Below are positions 1-11,745 of a stretch of 64,000 nt of DNA, piece after piece. A model generated the notes under the pieces. That model worked only from the letters and a program-made list of their open reading frames with translations, was not told where the DNA came from and did not search any database. Position 1 is the first letter of the stretch; every line of letters starts with the position of its first letter. Source of the DNA: Benincasa hispida (taxonomy: Eukaryota; Streptophyta; Magnoliopsida; Cucurbitales; Cucurbitaceae); contig NC_052357.1 in the NCBI RefSeq assembly GCF_009727055.1, positions 83,529,706 through 83,593,705 on the forward strand. The letters run 5' to 3'. The translations under genes were made by a program, and so were the position numbers.

Positions 1-259
1 AAGCTCCTTCCTCCTTTGTTTCACATTACATTAAAATTGCTAGAATTAGATACTCCTTAACCCGGAAGTGACCAAAGTTTGGAATGTCACCAAAGTTAGA
101 TAAATATGTTATTATAGGTAAAATCAAAAGTAAAACTATAAACATTTATGTCTAAAATAGACAATAATTATACTATTCTAGAGATACCTAGAAGTTCATT
201 GTCCTTATTAATACATCTATAAAATATAAGTAATGTTATTTGAGTAATTAAAAAATATT
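1..259. other. AT-rich intergenic DNA
   Basis: No open frame or recognisable repeat boundary is visible here. The sequence is AT-rich and runs up to the short LTR-like element at 260. Confidence 0.6.
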
Positions 260-595
260 TGTAACGACCCGAGTTTAGGAAGGGTACATGAATGGACTGA
301 TATCACATCTGAATGAGAGGGATCCTGAGAACATGAAAGTATAGTTAAGAAAGACTTAAAAAAAATGAAAGTTACTACCTATAACAACAAGGTACACCTT
401 CTTTTTCGGTGACCCAATCATAAGAACTCCAAAATTAAGCGTAGTTTGTGGGGACAACTTTCACTTCTAGAAACATTCAAGGCAAGTGATCAAGGAAAAT
501 GATGATGACGTAGCCAGGTCGCAGAGGACGCAGGGGAATGTCGGGACCATCAGGTGCTGAATCTGGATTCCAAATCCTTGGTCTGGGGTGTTACA
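260..595 (+). mobile_element. Short (336 bp) solo-LTR or TRIM-like element
   Basis: The segment begins TGTAACGACCC and ends GGTGTTACA, the terminal signature of many plant Ty3/gypsy LTRs. The larger gypsy-type solo LTR at 42356-44428 has the same kind of ends. Its flanks are ATATT on the left and ATATC on the right, a 4/5 match to a five-base target duplication. There is no coding capacity. At this length it could be a TRIM, or a heavily deleted solo LTR. Orientation is assigned by the TGTAAC end. Confidence 0.5.
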
Positions 596-1083
596 ATATC
601 CTTATGGTTAGTATTGGATAAAAATCGTAAAAAATTCTGTTTCAAAAATATTTTTAAACTTTTAAAATTTTCAAAAATACGTTCAAACTTATTAAAAAAT
701 ATCATTATTATTAATATATGAACAAAACCCTAAATACCTCGTTGCAAAAATATCTCTAGCATAAACTTTCAAAAAGTTACATTAGTACCCTAAGCTTAAA
801 AAATATCATTTATCTACATCCCATTACCTCCCTCTCTCATTTCCTCACATTCCCCTACTTCAATTTATGAGCTAACACTTCTCTATTTATCTCTTTTTTC
901 TCCTCTCTTACTCTCCTTCTTGTTAACTCTTTGACCTTAGTTTATCTCAATAAAAAAAAAAAAAATTGTCTCCTTCGATTAAGATATATAAATTATACAA
1001 AAGAAAAAGTAATGGAAGGAAACTTAAGTCTGATGTGTTTTAACAAGATTGTACCTGTGTGTTAATAGTCAAACAAATCCTTT

Positions 1084-1400
1084 TAGTATTTAGCTATTTA
1101 TTATTTTGATAAATTTTAAGGGGAGATTTTGAATTTAGAATCTTGTGCGATTTTGTGCTTTAATTAGAAATTTTGGTTTATATTTTATTGTTACAAATTG
1201 GTGTAAAATTGGATAAATTTTTACATCAATCTTACAATTTTAATAGTATTTAACTATTTATTGTTTTGATAAGTTTTAAGGGTAGATTTTAAATTTAGAA
1301 TGTTGTACATTTTGTGCTTTAACTTGAAGCTTGATTTATATCTTGTTGTTAGAAAATTGGTGTGAGAATTGGATAAATTGGAGAAAAATGAGAGTGCTAT
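1084..1400 (+). repeat. Imperfect tandem duplication, period about 160 bp
   Basis: A block starting TAGTATTTAGCTATTTATT at 1084 recurs at 1244 with scattered substitutions. The following text (AAATTTAGAAT, TTTTGTGCTTTAA, AAATTGGTGT) also recurs in order. This is non-coding. Confidence 0.65.
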
Positions 1401-2847
1401 AAGAAAAAAAAATATACCTATATAATTTGTTTTTAAAATGATTTTTTTCAGATTAAAAAAAACTTCATTGATTAGAGTATTTAAAAACTTTTTTTTTTTT
1501 TTTTGTAAGGTTAAGAATACTAATACAATTTTTGAAAATTTTAGAATACTTTTGGAATGAGTGTTAATGATTTGTGTTCATATACTAATACAACAATGAT
1601 ATATTTTTTTTATCCTTTTAAAGTTTAAGAATATTTTTGAAATTTAATTTTTAAAAGTTCAAAATATATTTGAAACAAAATACGAACCGTTTCCATTTAA
1701 TATTTACGATAAAGATATTTTTGACCTTTTTTAAAAATATATAAAAATATCTTTAAAACTTTTGAAATTTCATCAATATTTTTTTATATAATTTAACCTT
1801 TACCATAATACGAGTTAGAGACATTTTCGGGCTTGGTTCGTTCAATTAAATAATCACTCTGTTTCGCATCGCATCTCTCAAATTTGTCTCTTTCGATTTT
1901 AACTTCTTTACTTTATTAGTTTCTTCGTCCGAAGCTCAAGGGGGTGGTGATTTTCAAAAACTAAAAAAAAAAAAAAATGATTACCAAACGAAACCTAAAC
2001 AGTTAGTTTTGAGATGAAATACCAAATATGAATCGAATATAATATATATATAGAGTATAATTTCCAAGAACTTATTAAATCAAAATGGTTATTAATAAAA
2101 AAAAAAAAGAAAAAAGAAAAAAAAAGAGAGAGAGATTGGTATGAGTTATATGTGTTTTTAAACATTTACACCATATAGATTTAGAAAGATTTTATCTCTC
2201 AACCTAGAAAGTGTGGTTTTTTAGATCCGGTTTGATAACTAGTTGTTGTTTTTTTTTAAAATCAAGCCTATAAACATTATTTTCACTTCTAAATTTCTTT
2301 CTCAGTTATCTATTTTTTATCAAAGGTTTAAAAAACTGAGTCAAAATTTGAAAATTAAAAAAATAGCTTTTAAAATGTTGTTTTTGTTTTGTAATTTAGC
2401 TAATAATTCAAACATTATATTTGATAAAGATGCAATTATTGTACGAAATAAAGGATTATAGCTCATTAATTGAATGTGAGAGAAAAATTTAATAAGAGGT
2501 ATAAGAGCAGTATGTATGGATGAAATTAGCTTGGTATTTTCTCCCACGTGAAAATTGAGTTTAAATTCCTTGGATTTTTCTTTCTTTCCTTTTTTAGGCA
2601 GTGCACTGCCCTTGTGGGTTTTGTAAGTCGCTTATCCGGAACTTTACGACTGGGCATAAATTTATATCAGCTAAGAAGTTTAACCAATCAATATTTACAT
2701 TTGTATTTACAAATACTTTCTAAATTTTAAAAATGTAGGATACGTTCATGAATTTTGATTTTGATATTTAATATATTCCTAATATATCAATTTTCCCTTA
2801 CATATTAAAAACTAAATATTATATTTTACCTTAAATTTTGGGTTATT

Positions 2848-3025
2848 TTCAAGTATGAACCAACTTATTTACAAATATAGCAAAATATCATTGTCTATCT
2901 GTAATAGATAGTGATAAACAACTATCAGTTTTTATCACTAATGCTGAAAAATGTGCGTCTATCACTATTTACCACTTATAGATAGTGACATCTTGCTTTA
3001 TTTACAATATTTTTGTTATTTAAAA
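2848..3025. repeat. GATAGA/TCTATC dispersed repeat
   Basis: The segment begins with a run like TTACAAATATAGCAAAATATC. It then carries imperfect inverted motifs of the form CTATC...GATAGTGATA and TCTATCACTA...TAGATAGTGAC. The same style recurs near 11984-12640, 50640-50790 and 57940-58020, so it is a dispersed family. I associate this repeat with cucurbit genomes. The transposon class cannot be settled from this window. Confidence 0.5.
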
Positions 3026-3395
3026 CAATCACCCTTACTTTTGTCTCTAACATGGATTTTTTCCCCTAAAATTAATATATCTATTAACTATAAAATAACA
3101 AATTTAACGTTCACACAATTTTTTCTAATACAATGAGTAACTTTTTAAACTTTTTAAATATTCTTAGAAAGTTTATAAGTCTATTAGACATTCTTAAAAA
3201 AAACACTTATGATACTCAAAAATTAAAAAATTAAAAATTTATTAGTTACAAATTTGAAATTTTGAGACTACATAATATGTGTTCGCTCGTTAAAAAGTTG
3301 GAAATTATTACTTTTAAAAAAGTTAAATATTAAAACAATATATCAATAAAAATTAAAACAACCATACACATACACACATACATACATACATATAT

Positions 3396-5391
3396 TGTTG
3401 GGTTGTATGTCTTAAACTCACCGTTTGTAAAGTTAAACATTTTCTACTATCTATAAAGATGTTATTTGACATTTTATTCAATAAAGTTGTTCAATATGTA
3501 AATTGCACTTCTAAAGATTAAATCCAATAAACTAAGATCCATGGTTGTTATATGAATATTTGAACTTTATATGGAGACATAAAGATGGATAAAGTTCGAG
3601 TAAATAGCCAAAACAGTCTATTGTATACAAATAAGGTTAGGTACCTTGTTCTGGTAACACTATCTGATGCGGCCCGCTTTGTAGATATTACACACAATGC
3701 GATCCTAAATCGTTTATGTAGAGACATGAGAAGTGGGGGCGTCATGTGCAATAAGTTTTCATAAGATCGGACTAAGAAATAAGCCACTCTTACTTTATGA
3801 CGTTCTTTACTATTTAAGACTGACTATTTCAAATAAGATGACCTAGGTAACTCGACCTTAATCCTGAGTTAGCTATGAATTCATGTTTATTCAAAATTAT
3901 CCTTAGATTTGCATAGGTGAGGGTTGGCTCAATAGCGCCGACTCAATAATACTCCCATTTCAAGGGTAAAACCAAGTAGATGGCTGGGGACATAGGGTGT
4001 AGATGGAATTCACACCTACCCGATTTAGGGTTAATAGAAAGGTTGTTAATCCAGGTCTTGAATAAGGGACCCACCCTCTTATTAGCCCAAGAGGGATTCG
4101 ATTTAGTGATTGGATCACAAACCAATTGTTCATTAGATGATCAATGGAACTTAAGGAATAAAATGTAATTTAAGGGTTAATATGACCTAACCGTTATTAC
4201 GAACAACCTGTGAAGGGTCGACTTACTAATTATGGTTAAATCAGGTGGATAGAAATATATCCACAGTGAGGAGAGTGCAACTATCGAGCTATAGTGGTGT
4301 GTCTCGATAATTAACGAATATTTATTAACTTGGTCTAAAGAGTTTAGCTAATTAATCTCAAATCATTGAAGTTCATGATCTGTAGGTCTAAAGGTCTCTC
4401 TACTAGCTCGTGAACATGAACACATTGGAATAGTGAATTGAATGATTTTGAAATGTTCAAAATCAAAATTAAGTTTTCAATTTGAAGTGAGTTCAAATTG
4501 AATTTTAATTTGAAATGTTCAAATTAAATTTAGGGTTAGGGTTTAAATTTGAAGTGTTCAGATTGCAAATTAGGGTTTGAATTTGAAATGTTCAATTTCA
4601 AATTAGGGTTTGCATAATTATATTCAATATAACGAAATGTTTAATTTATCAAAATTAAATAAAATTGGAGAGTTTAAAATATTTAAATATTGAATTACAC
4701 GAATTGGATTCATGTTTAAATTAAGTGTTTGATCAATTTAACATTTGATATTAAATTATTATTTAATTAATTAAAATTAAAATTGATTTTCATTTTTTTT
4801 CAATTTTTAGAAATTGAATTTTTATTTTGATTAATTTTGAATTAAATCAAAATCAATTAAAAGTCAATCTTGGCTTAATGGAAAAGTTCACCTTCTATAG
4901 TGGAAATTTTCATGGTTTGGTGGCTAATTCACAAACACCACACCTAGCCCACTATTTCTCAAGTTCTTGAAGTGTCAAGTGTTGATGGTTTGCATGTATT
5001 AGATACATAAAATACTTTAATTTATGTTTTGAGATAAGAATATACTTGCTTAACTTCAGAATTTCTACGAAAAAAGTTTCTACCAAAACCCTCTCCATCT
5101 CCCTTCACAATTCACTTGAATTTTGAGTTCCATCACTCAAATCTAAAGGTTGAGAATAGTAGAGAAGACACTCTTGGTGTAATAGAGAAAATACTCTTGG
5201 TGGTCTACTACTGATTTGAAGCACAAATTTGAGGAGAGCAGTTCAAATTTGGAAGATTCATCAAAGGTATCAGTTCTAAAACCCCTTACTTTGATAAATT
5301 GTTATGTAGCATGCTTTTAGAACTCAAATTAAGTGTAATTAGAATGCTTATTGATTCTGATTGCTTCTGTTGCTTGCTTGTACATTCCATC

Positions 5392-5392
<1 letters not shown>
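3396..5392 (+). mobile_element. Solo LTR, copia-type, 1,997 bp
   Basis: The LTR begins TGTTGGGTTGTATG at 3396 and ends ACATTCCATCA at 5392. It is flanked by TATAT at 3391-3395 and TATAT at 5393-5397, a perfect five-base match, although both flanks lie in simple sequence, which weakens the point. No gag or pol lies next to it, so it is a solo LTR left by recombination. The interior aligns by eye with the LTR fragments at 10468, 12984, 15755 and 61599 (shared blocks such as CTTAATCCTGAGTTAGCTATGA). That ties it to one large LTR family in this window. Confidence 0.8.
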
Positions 5393-5449
<57 letters not shown>

Positions 5450-5460
5450 GCATGTATGCA
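5393..5460. repeat. Compound (TA)n(CA)n(TA)n microsatellite
   Basis: About eight TA units run into about twelve CA units and then more TA units. An ATGCATGTATGCATACATGC palindromic tract follows. It directly abuts the end of the solo LTR, whose target site was this simple repeat. The short frames translated here (Y/I and H/T runs) are artefacts. Confidence 0.9.
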
Positions 5461-6368
5461 TACATGCATGTATCCCACTAACCTCTTGGGATTGAGATCT
5501 CTTTTGCTACTAGTACAATCACCTCTCACGAAGTTGGAGCAGAGCCAAAATCTATCCCACTAACCTGACCATCTCTTGGGTAAAATGTCTGGATGACATG
5601 TGTATTCCGAAATATTCTATCATTTGTTTCAGTAGTTCTTTGAAGTTAAAAGAAGACCTAAGATCTAAATTTAGGTAGGGACTTTACTATGTTGTTTGGC
5701 TACATTCTATTCTGATTGCCTTGAGAAAAGCAGAAGTATTTGCCTCCCTTTTTCCTTTCTCTCTTCTCTGTATCTTTTTTTCTTAGTTCCAAGGGGCTTT
5801 ATCTAGATTGTAGACAAAAGGTGGTTGGTAAGGGATAATGAGTGGTTGTGGTACAAGCAGGGTGAGGGGTTAAGTCGAGATTTGAATAAAAACTCGATTT
5901 TGGGGTCAAGGGAATCGAAACCCGGCTTCACCCAAAGCATGCTACGGAACGAACCTTGCCTACAAAGCAAGTTCAGTCACCGCATAAATAGTCTACAAGT
6001 GTTAGTTGACTAGTAGTAGCATTAGCCTAAACGCTTGTTATCCTTTGCGATCGCCAATAGTTCTAATTCATTCGCTTATGGAACTATGACTCCCGCTTCG
6101 TAAACTATGTTTGCAGCCTCCCGGGTCTCATCTCAAGTTATGGTATAAACGAAGTTTCCTGCCTCCCATCACAAATCTAGAAAAATGGTAGTTAGTGTCC
6201 TTAATCAAATGACTTGAAGCACTTCTCCGTAAGAAACACTATTGGATTGGTTGCAACTACACCTACTCTTAGTCTAGTTTTGACTTGGGCTTTTTAGGGA
6301 TTCCCTGAAACCTGAGCAAATACCGCTTTCTAGTTGAATTCTTATGAGAGCTCCTCAAAATATATATA
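5461..6368. other. Non-genic stretch of higher GC content
   Basis: The sequence is visibly richer in G and C than the rest of the first 10 kb, especially 5820-6350. It does not show LTR ends, a tRNA fold or a convincing coding frame. The 62-residue frame at 5825-6013 has no recognisable domain. An old organelle-derived insert or an unrecognised repeat are both possible. Confidence 0.4.
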
Positions 6369-7851
6369 TCATACTATCTATCTATAATATCTAAAAAAGA
6401 TCATAGGGAAAAACATTTAGATAAAGGGAATGTTAAAAAATAACAATTTATCTATAATATCTACTTCACGTTGAATAAAGGAAAAAAATTTAAATAAGAG
6501 AAAATTTTATCTAATCTCTTGTTCATGATTTTTTTATATAAAAAAAATTATATTTGATCTATAATAAATTCTACTTCACATCTAATAAAAGATTTTTTTT
6601 TAAAAAAAATCAAATTAAATTATGACTTGAGATCTAAATTTCCTAAATTCAACTATCCCCTCCCATTTTCTTTCTTTTCTCTTTTTTTAAACTGTTGACC
6701 AACCCTCTCTAACTTCTTTGCTTTTGTCTTTTCTTTCTTTCTTTTTTTTTTTTTAGAAATTACGTAGAAATTATGTTGTAGGTATTTTTAAAATTTTTTT
6801 AATGGCAACGTCTTTTCCAATATTTCTTTTTCTTCTCTAAAAAGTTTGATTTTCCTGTTTCAAATATCTCTTCTATCTTCTATAAGAAGACATCATCTCT
6901 CTTGTTCAATGTATGTCTTCTTTTTTAAAGATTTTTTTTTAATTTTTCAATTTTGTTAAAATATATAGAGTTATTTAATATAACTTTGTTTACACGTTTT
7001 TATAGTTTGTTTCTATACACAGATTTCACATCTTGAATAAGATAAGATTTTGTTTCTATACACACAGATTTCGTAAATTAGAGGCGAAGACAGGGGATGT
7101 TTTTATGCTTTCTATAGTTTTTTTTTTTCACATTTTAAATTTTGTAAATCAATGGAAAATAGAAAAATATAACATTTTCGTTTAAATTAAAGTATAAAAC
7201 TAAGAGAATTATCCGATAAACAGCATTATAACAAGCAGCTCAGTCAGCAGAAATTTCATGTCAACAGTCACAATCACAGAGACCTCCAACAAAATCAAGT
7301 AAATTGGAGTCAACACCTTGATTAATGCAATTTTACCATTTGTGCATAAATTGACAGCAGCATCCTTGGAGCCTCGTCCGGATTAAAAGGAAGCAAGCAA
7401 TAAATATTATTGCTCTCCTTCCTTCATGTGATATTCGCCAAAATATGGTACCATTAGGAGCCTTGATTTAATCAAATCAATTTAACATTAATTGTTGGGG
7501 AGAAATTAGTTCCAACCTTAATTACTTCATTTTCCTTTTCTATTGTATCCAAATGTGAATGTGGTACTCTTTTAGTGCCAACCCTTTTGAGTGCCTACTT
7601 ATATTGATGTTTGATATTGCTTGTAAATTATCAAATTGAGAAACCACCTTAAGGCTCTTGATTAATATGAATCAGTGATTCTTTTTTTCTAGCATTTCTT
7701 TTTTTAAAAAAATCAACCTAAAGTTTAAAATTAAGTGTAATCAAATCATTCAATAAATTGAGGAAAGATTATTTTTTTAATTTTCACATCTTCTAAGGTT
7801 TTTTTTTTAATATTTACATAATACGTGCAATGCTATTAGTATCAAACTAGC
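6369..7851 (+). mobile_element. Helitron-like element, copy 1 (tentative)
   Basis: The left end reads TCATACTATCTATCTATAATA. It resembles the TCTATACTATC start seen at 48718, and plant Helitrons often begin TCTATACTA. The two regions share blocks: TAATCTCTT, a TTCTATCTTCTATAA block followed by GATATC/GACATCATCTCT, and TAGAGTTATTTAAT. Near 7825 the text ACGTGCAATGC followed by CTAG at about 7848-7851 resembles degenerate Helitron 3' ends. No helicase frame is present, so this would be a non-autonomous copy. The right boundary is uncertain. Confidence 0.35.
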
Positions 7852-8669
7852 ATATATTTAAAGAAAAATATATTCATGTATATATAAAAAATGAACCAGC
7901 TAAGGAGTTAACCTTGGACTGAGGGATGAAACTTGCCCCAAAGTCCCAAAAACTTAAGACAAAATTAAATTTTATGATTTTAATGGAACATATTAATTAT
8001 ATATCTAAAATGAGACTACAATTTTTTTATTTTACAAAAATCCACACTCATATATAGATAAAATGTCGGAGATTTTACACATTAGTGACACAAAATTATA
8101 TACATATAATTTTAGATGGATTTAGAGAGTTTCTATTTCCACCGTAACAACAATTTGACAGCTTACATACAAATCTTTATGTATAAACTTATTTAATGAT
8201 CTAAAATATTCCAATATGGGATATATACTATTTTTTTCCCCTGATTAAGTTTGTTAGGGACCAAAATCACCAAAATCCAAAGTCATTTTAAGGAAGTGTG
8301 TTTTGACATCAATAGTTAGAGATTTTTTTTTTTCCCTTCGTGTGTAAGTGGGTACTAATTCCACGGAATTTTTCGTTTCTTTGTGAATGTGGAATTATTA
8401 GATCCAATTTTGATTTCTCTATTGTATCTTTCCCTTAAATCAAGTAGATTTTATTATAAACCATTCTTTAAATTATTGCTAAAAAATAGATAATAAAAGA
8501 AAGAAATGTAAAATTAAAAATAGTGTCAATTTTAAAAAACAAAAAGTACAAATCATGATGAATATTTAGAATGCGAGGTTAGAATCGGACGCAAAAATTA
8601 AAAGTACTATTAGTAATACAGTGGCCTAGTGGGGTTTTGTGTGATGGGGAATCGTTTTGCTCCCTCATC
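7852..8669. other. AT-rich intergenic DNA
   Basis: No open frame, LTR end or recognisable repeat is evident. The sequence is AT-rich with several T runs. It leads into copy 1 of the duplicated P450-flank segment. Confidence 0.5.
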
Positions 8670-10366
8670 ATAATTATCTTTTGTTTTATATAAAAGATCC
8701 TATCTAATATAAATTTGAATATTACATCCAACTTGGTGTCAAATTTTTAAATATATTTTTCAAATAAATTTCTGAATTTCAAAAAATATAAACATTTAAG
8801 GACTTGACCAAATAAGCATATATTTTAAAGTCAAGATATTAAATTATAGTTTAATATTTTAAAAATAAGTTTAATTCAATAAGATACTTATATTAGATAA
8901 TTAATTAATTAATAAAAATTAATTCTTAGTTATACTAAGAGATTGAAGCGAGACACCTATGTTGTCAAAATATAGATATCTCACAATAAAAATCCTATGT
9001 TGTCAAAATATAGATATCTCACAATAAAAATGAATTTTTGAAAATTTTATATCGTTAAAAAGAGAAAAAACATATATTTCTATTGGAAATGAATAAATCT
9101 ATCAAATGTGTCAAAGAGAGAGTTTTTTTTTTTTTTTAATTTAATAATAGAGTATTAGAAATCAAACTTCTAAGAAAAAAAAGTATATGTTAATGCTAAA
9201 TTATTATGATTCTAATAGTAATGATGTTAATTGAATATTATTTTATGCCGGGACAAATATCTATACATTTTCTTGATAATGGTATCACATCACACATGAT
9301 TTATATTAAAACTTAAAATATTGGTGAAGTGAAAAAAGCGATATTTCATTATTTTTCTAAATAAGAAAACCCGACATTTCATTTATTTCTATTAAAAACT
9401 TAACATTAAAAATAAAATAAAAAAGGAAAAAAAAGAAAGAAAGAAAGAAGAAGATAATTTGTTATTTCGTTCTATTTGGAGATAGGTTGCGAAAGTGGAC
9501 AGTGGACAACTGGCATGAACCTTTTCTCCGAATGGAAAAAAAAGTGTCAAAACAGTGGTTGAAAGTGGAGTCAGTGGACATGTATCTTGGGTGCATCTTA
9601 ATCAAGAACTTAACTTGACGTATTAATATTAATTTAATATTACAGCATCTAACCCATCTTATTTTTATTATATACACAAACAATAAACTAAAGTATTTTA
9701 AAAAGAAATTAGCAATACTTGGATACATCTTCTTAATTAACCGATTAACTAAAAACTTAAGTTAATATATAAAAATAAATTTAATATCATATTGTCTAAC
9801 ACATTTCACTTTCATCATACACATAAACAATAAATTAAAATATTCTAAAAAGAATTAGCAATATTTGGATGCATCCAAGAATCAAATAAAATCAATTGAT
9901 TTTATGAAAAAGAGATTCATTCCGATGTCTAATAAATAACAAAATTAATGGGTTTATTCAATTTGGTTTTTTATTTTTGACATTTTTCCCAATGTTTATT
10001 TTTTTTTTCCACTTTTATGTTTGAATAGATCCTTTTGCTATTTTCAAATTACAGTTGAGTCTACTTCTTTCCTAATAGATCAAAATTGGACATTTTTATT
10101 TATTTCTTAATATTGGCTATTATGAAAAAAAAGGCAAATACTCTATAAGAGAGTAAAGAAAAGTTATTTCTAAATTTAAAATTCAAATCATTCCGTAAGA
10201 TAATTTGATCGAGATTACTTAAAACGATCCTAGCGCACAAATCTAAATACAAGATATGCAAAATGTGTTACTCAGGGTCATAGGTTCAAAAAACTAAATA
10301 TGATTTGTGTTCCACCCATGATAACTCTTTATAGCCTTTGAAGCATAATCCAAATTTAGCCACTAA
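8670..10366 (+). repeat. Duplicated P450-flank segment, copy 1 (gene absent)
   Basis: Three blocks here recur around the P450. Block Y is 8670-9032 against 48313-48660 (shared TAATTATCTTTTGTTTTATA and GTGTCAAATTTTTAAATAT). Block Z is 9316-10135 against 50838-51600 (shared TTCGTTCTATTT, GAGATAGGTTG, ATTAGCAATATTT and TGAGTCTACTTCTTTCC). Block W is 10170-10366 against 57210-57476 (shared ATAATTTGATCGAGA and ACACAAGATATGCAAA or close variants). Z and W are adjacent here. In copy 2 they are about 5.6 kb apart and the P450 lies between them. Divergence by eye suggests an old duplication. Confidence 0.75.
8956..9031 (+). repeat. 38-bp perfect tandem duplication
   Basis: A 38-base unit starting CCTATGTTGTCAAAATATAG is repeated twice head to tail, at 8956 and 8994. 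Copy 2 of the duplicated segment (near 48627) has only one such unit. The duplication is therefore younger than the segmental duplication. Confidence 0.85.
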
Positions 10367-10467
10367 CACTACAAGAATTTTGGTCTATGTCGATGCAAAA
10401 AAACGTCGACAAATGTTGAGAAAATCATGGACAAAGCATTTACCGATGTTGTTTTGCGTGGACAAAC
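10367..10467 (+). mobile_element. CACTA (En/Spm) transposon end, truncated
   Basis: The segment starts CACTACAAGAATTTTGG at 10367. CACTACAAGAA is the classic terminal inverted repeat of plant CACTA transposons. It is followed by short repeated subterminal motifs (GTCGATG, GTCGACAAATG, GGACAAA twice). In copy 2 of the duplicated segment, the text at the same point (CCACTAA) continues uninterrupted at 57471, giving an empty site. The element is cut off by the LTR starting at 10468 and no partner end was found. Confidence 0.65.
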
Positions 10468-11745
10468 TGTTGGATTTAGTGTCCTAAATCTCATGGATTC
10501 TGTAGTTTAATTTTGTAAATACAAATTACTTATTTAATAAAATAAGAAGTATTTTATTCACATTTAGATAGCATTAACTCAATCAAATAAACTAAGATAT
10601 GAGACTGTTTAATGTAACTTGAGCAGTATGTGGTAGACATACAATTGGATCATGTTCAAGCAATAATGTAGAACGTCTGCAATACATGGTTAAGATTGGG
10701 TGCCTTATCTTGGTGACACTGCAGATACGACCCACTTTATAACTGTTACATGAGTTGTAAGTGTTACAAACGACATGATCTATATTGTTCATGTGGAGAC
10801 ATGTAAGTGGAGTATCTTGTATAAATAGTTTATATAAGATCGAACCACGAAATGATTAGTTAATATGTATAACACCGTTACTTGTAGAGACTAACATTTC
10901 ACTAGGATAACCACAGTTGACTTGACCTTAATCCTAAATGAGTTGTGAACTTCTGTCTATGAGGGTAATTCTTTGATCTATATGAGTGAGAGTGGTCAGT
11001 TTCACCGACTTAATATGCATACCATTTTGAAAATTTGTCCGAGTAAGGAGCTGGGAACACAACTGCACAAGATGAAATTCACTTCTTCTCATAGTTAGGG
11101 AAAGTAGATAAATTTCTCCTTCAATAACTGATTTTGGGCGCTTGAACAATGAGGCCTTACCCTCTCATTGATCCGAGAGAGGTTAGTTTATAGTTGGACT
11201 ATAGACTGGTTGCTCATTAGAAGGATTGATGGTATTTAAGGAGTTAGATGTAAATACAAGGTAAAACGATAATTTGATCCAGCTATAGTTATGAGCAATT
11301 TGTGAAGGGTCAACTTATTGTTGATTGGTTATATCCGTGGACACGGGAATATATCTATAGTGTGTAGAGTGTAGCTATCAGTCTTTAGTAGATTGACTAG
11401 GATGTTGATTAATCTAATTAAAGAGTTTAATTTATTAATCTCGTAACATTTAATTTATTAATCTCGTAACATTGGAGCTTATAATCTGTAGATTCATAAG
11501 TTCCTCTTGTTAGCTCACTATGGATAAAAACAAGGAATAATTGTTTTTGGAATAATTTGAATTGTTCAAATGATTTATGACAATTTAAGTTATTAATTAT
11601 ATGATTAATATAATGTATAATGTATATTAATACATTATAGTATATAGTTAATTATAAATATGATTTATAATTAAAACTACATAATATGCGAAAGATGAAT
11701 ATTTGAATGAGATTCAAATATTATTTATATAAATAAGATTTAGGA
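10468..11745 (+). mobile_element. LTR fragment, copia-type, 3' truncated
   Basis: The fragment begins TGTTGGATTTAGTGTCCTAA, like the LTRs at 46159 (TGTTGGAATTGATGTCC) and 41066 (minus). It follows the same order of internal blocks (GGTGACACT, GTGGAGACATGT, CTTGACCTTAATCC). Homology fades near 11745, where the GATAGA-type repeat begins, so the 3' end of the LTR is missing or was replaced. Confidence 0.75.

Larger units (their letters stand above)
596..3395. other. AT-rich intergenic DNA with degenerate repeats
   Basis: This stretch has no credible gene. It is very AT-rich with long A and T runs. It contains a local duplication near 1084-1400 and a GATAGA/TCTATC repeat near 2848-3025, listed separately. 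The short open frames at 2243-2730 and 2951-3136 are low-complexity and match nothing I recognise. Confidence 0.55.

Noticed and set aside
4530..4560. Telomere-like TTAGGGTTAGGGTTT
   Set aside because: It is only two or three imperfect units inside a solo LTR, far too short for an interstitial telomere tract.
5299..5563. Short frames rich in Y/I, H/T and V/C
   Set aside because: These are translations of the TA/CA microsatellite.
5825..6013. Possible tRNA or small gene in the higher-GC stretch
   Set aside because: I could not form a cloverleaf or find the T-loop and anticodon pattern, and the frame has no recognisable domain.
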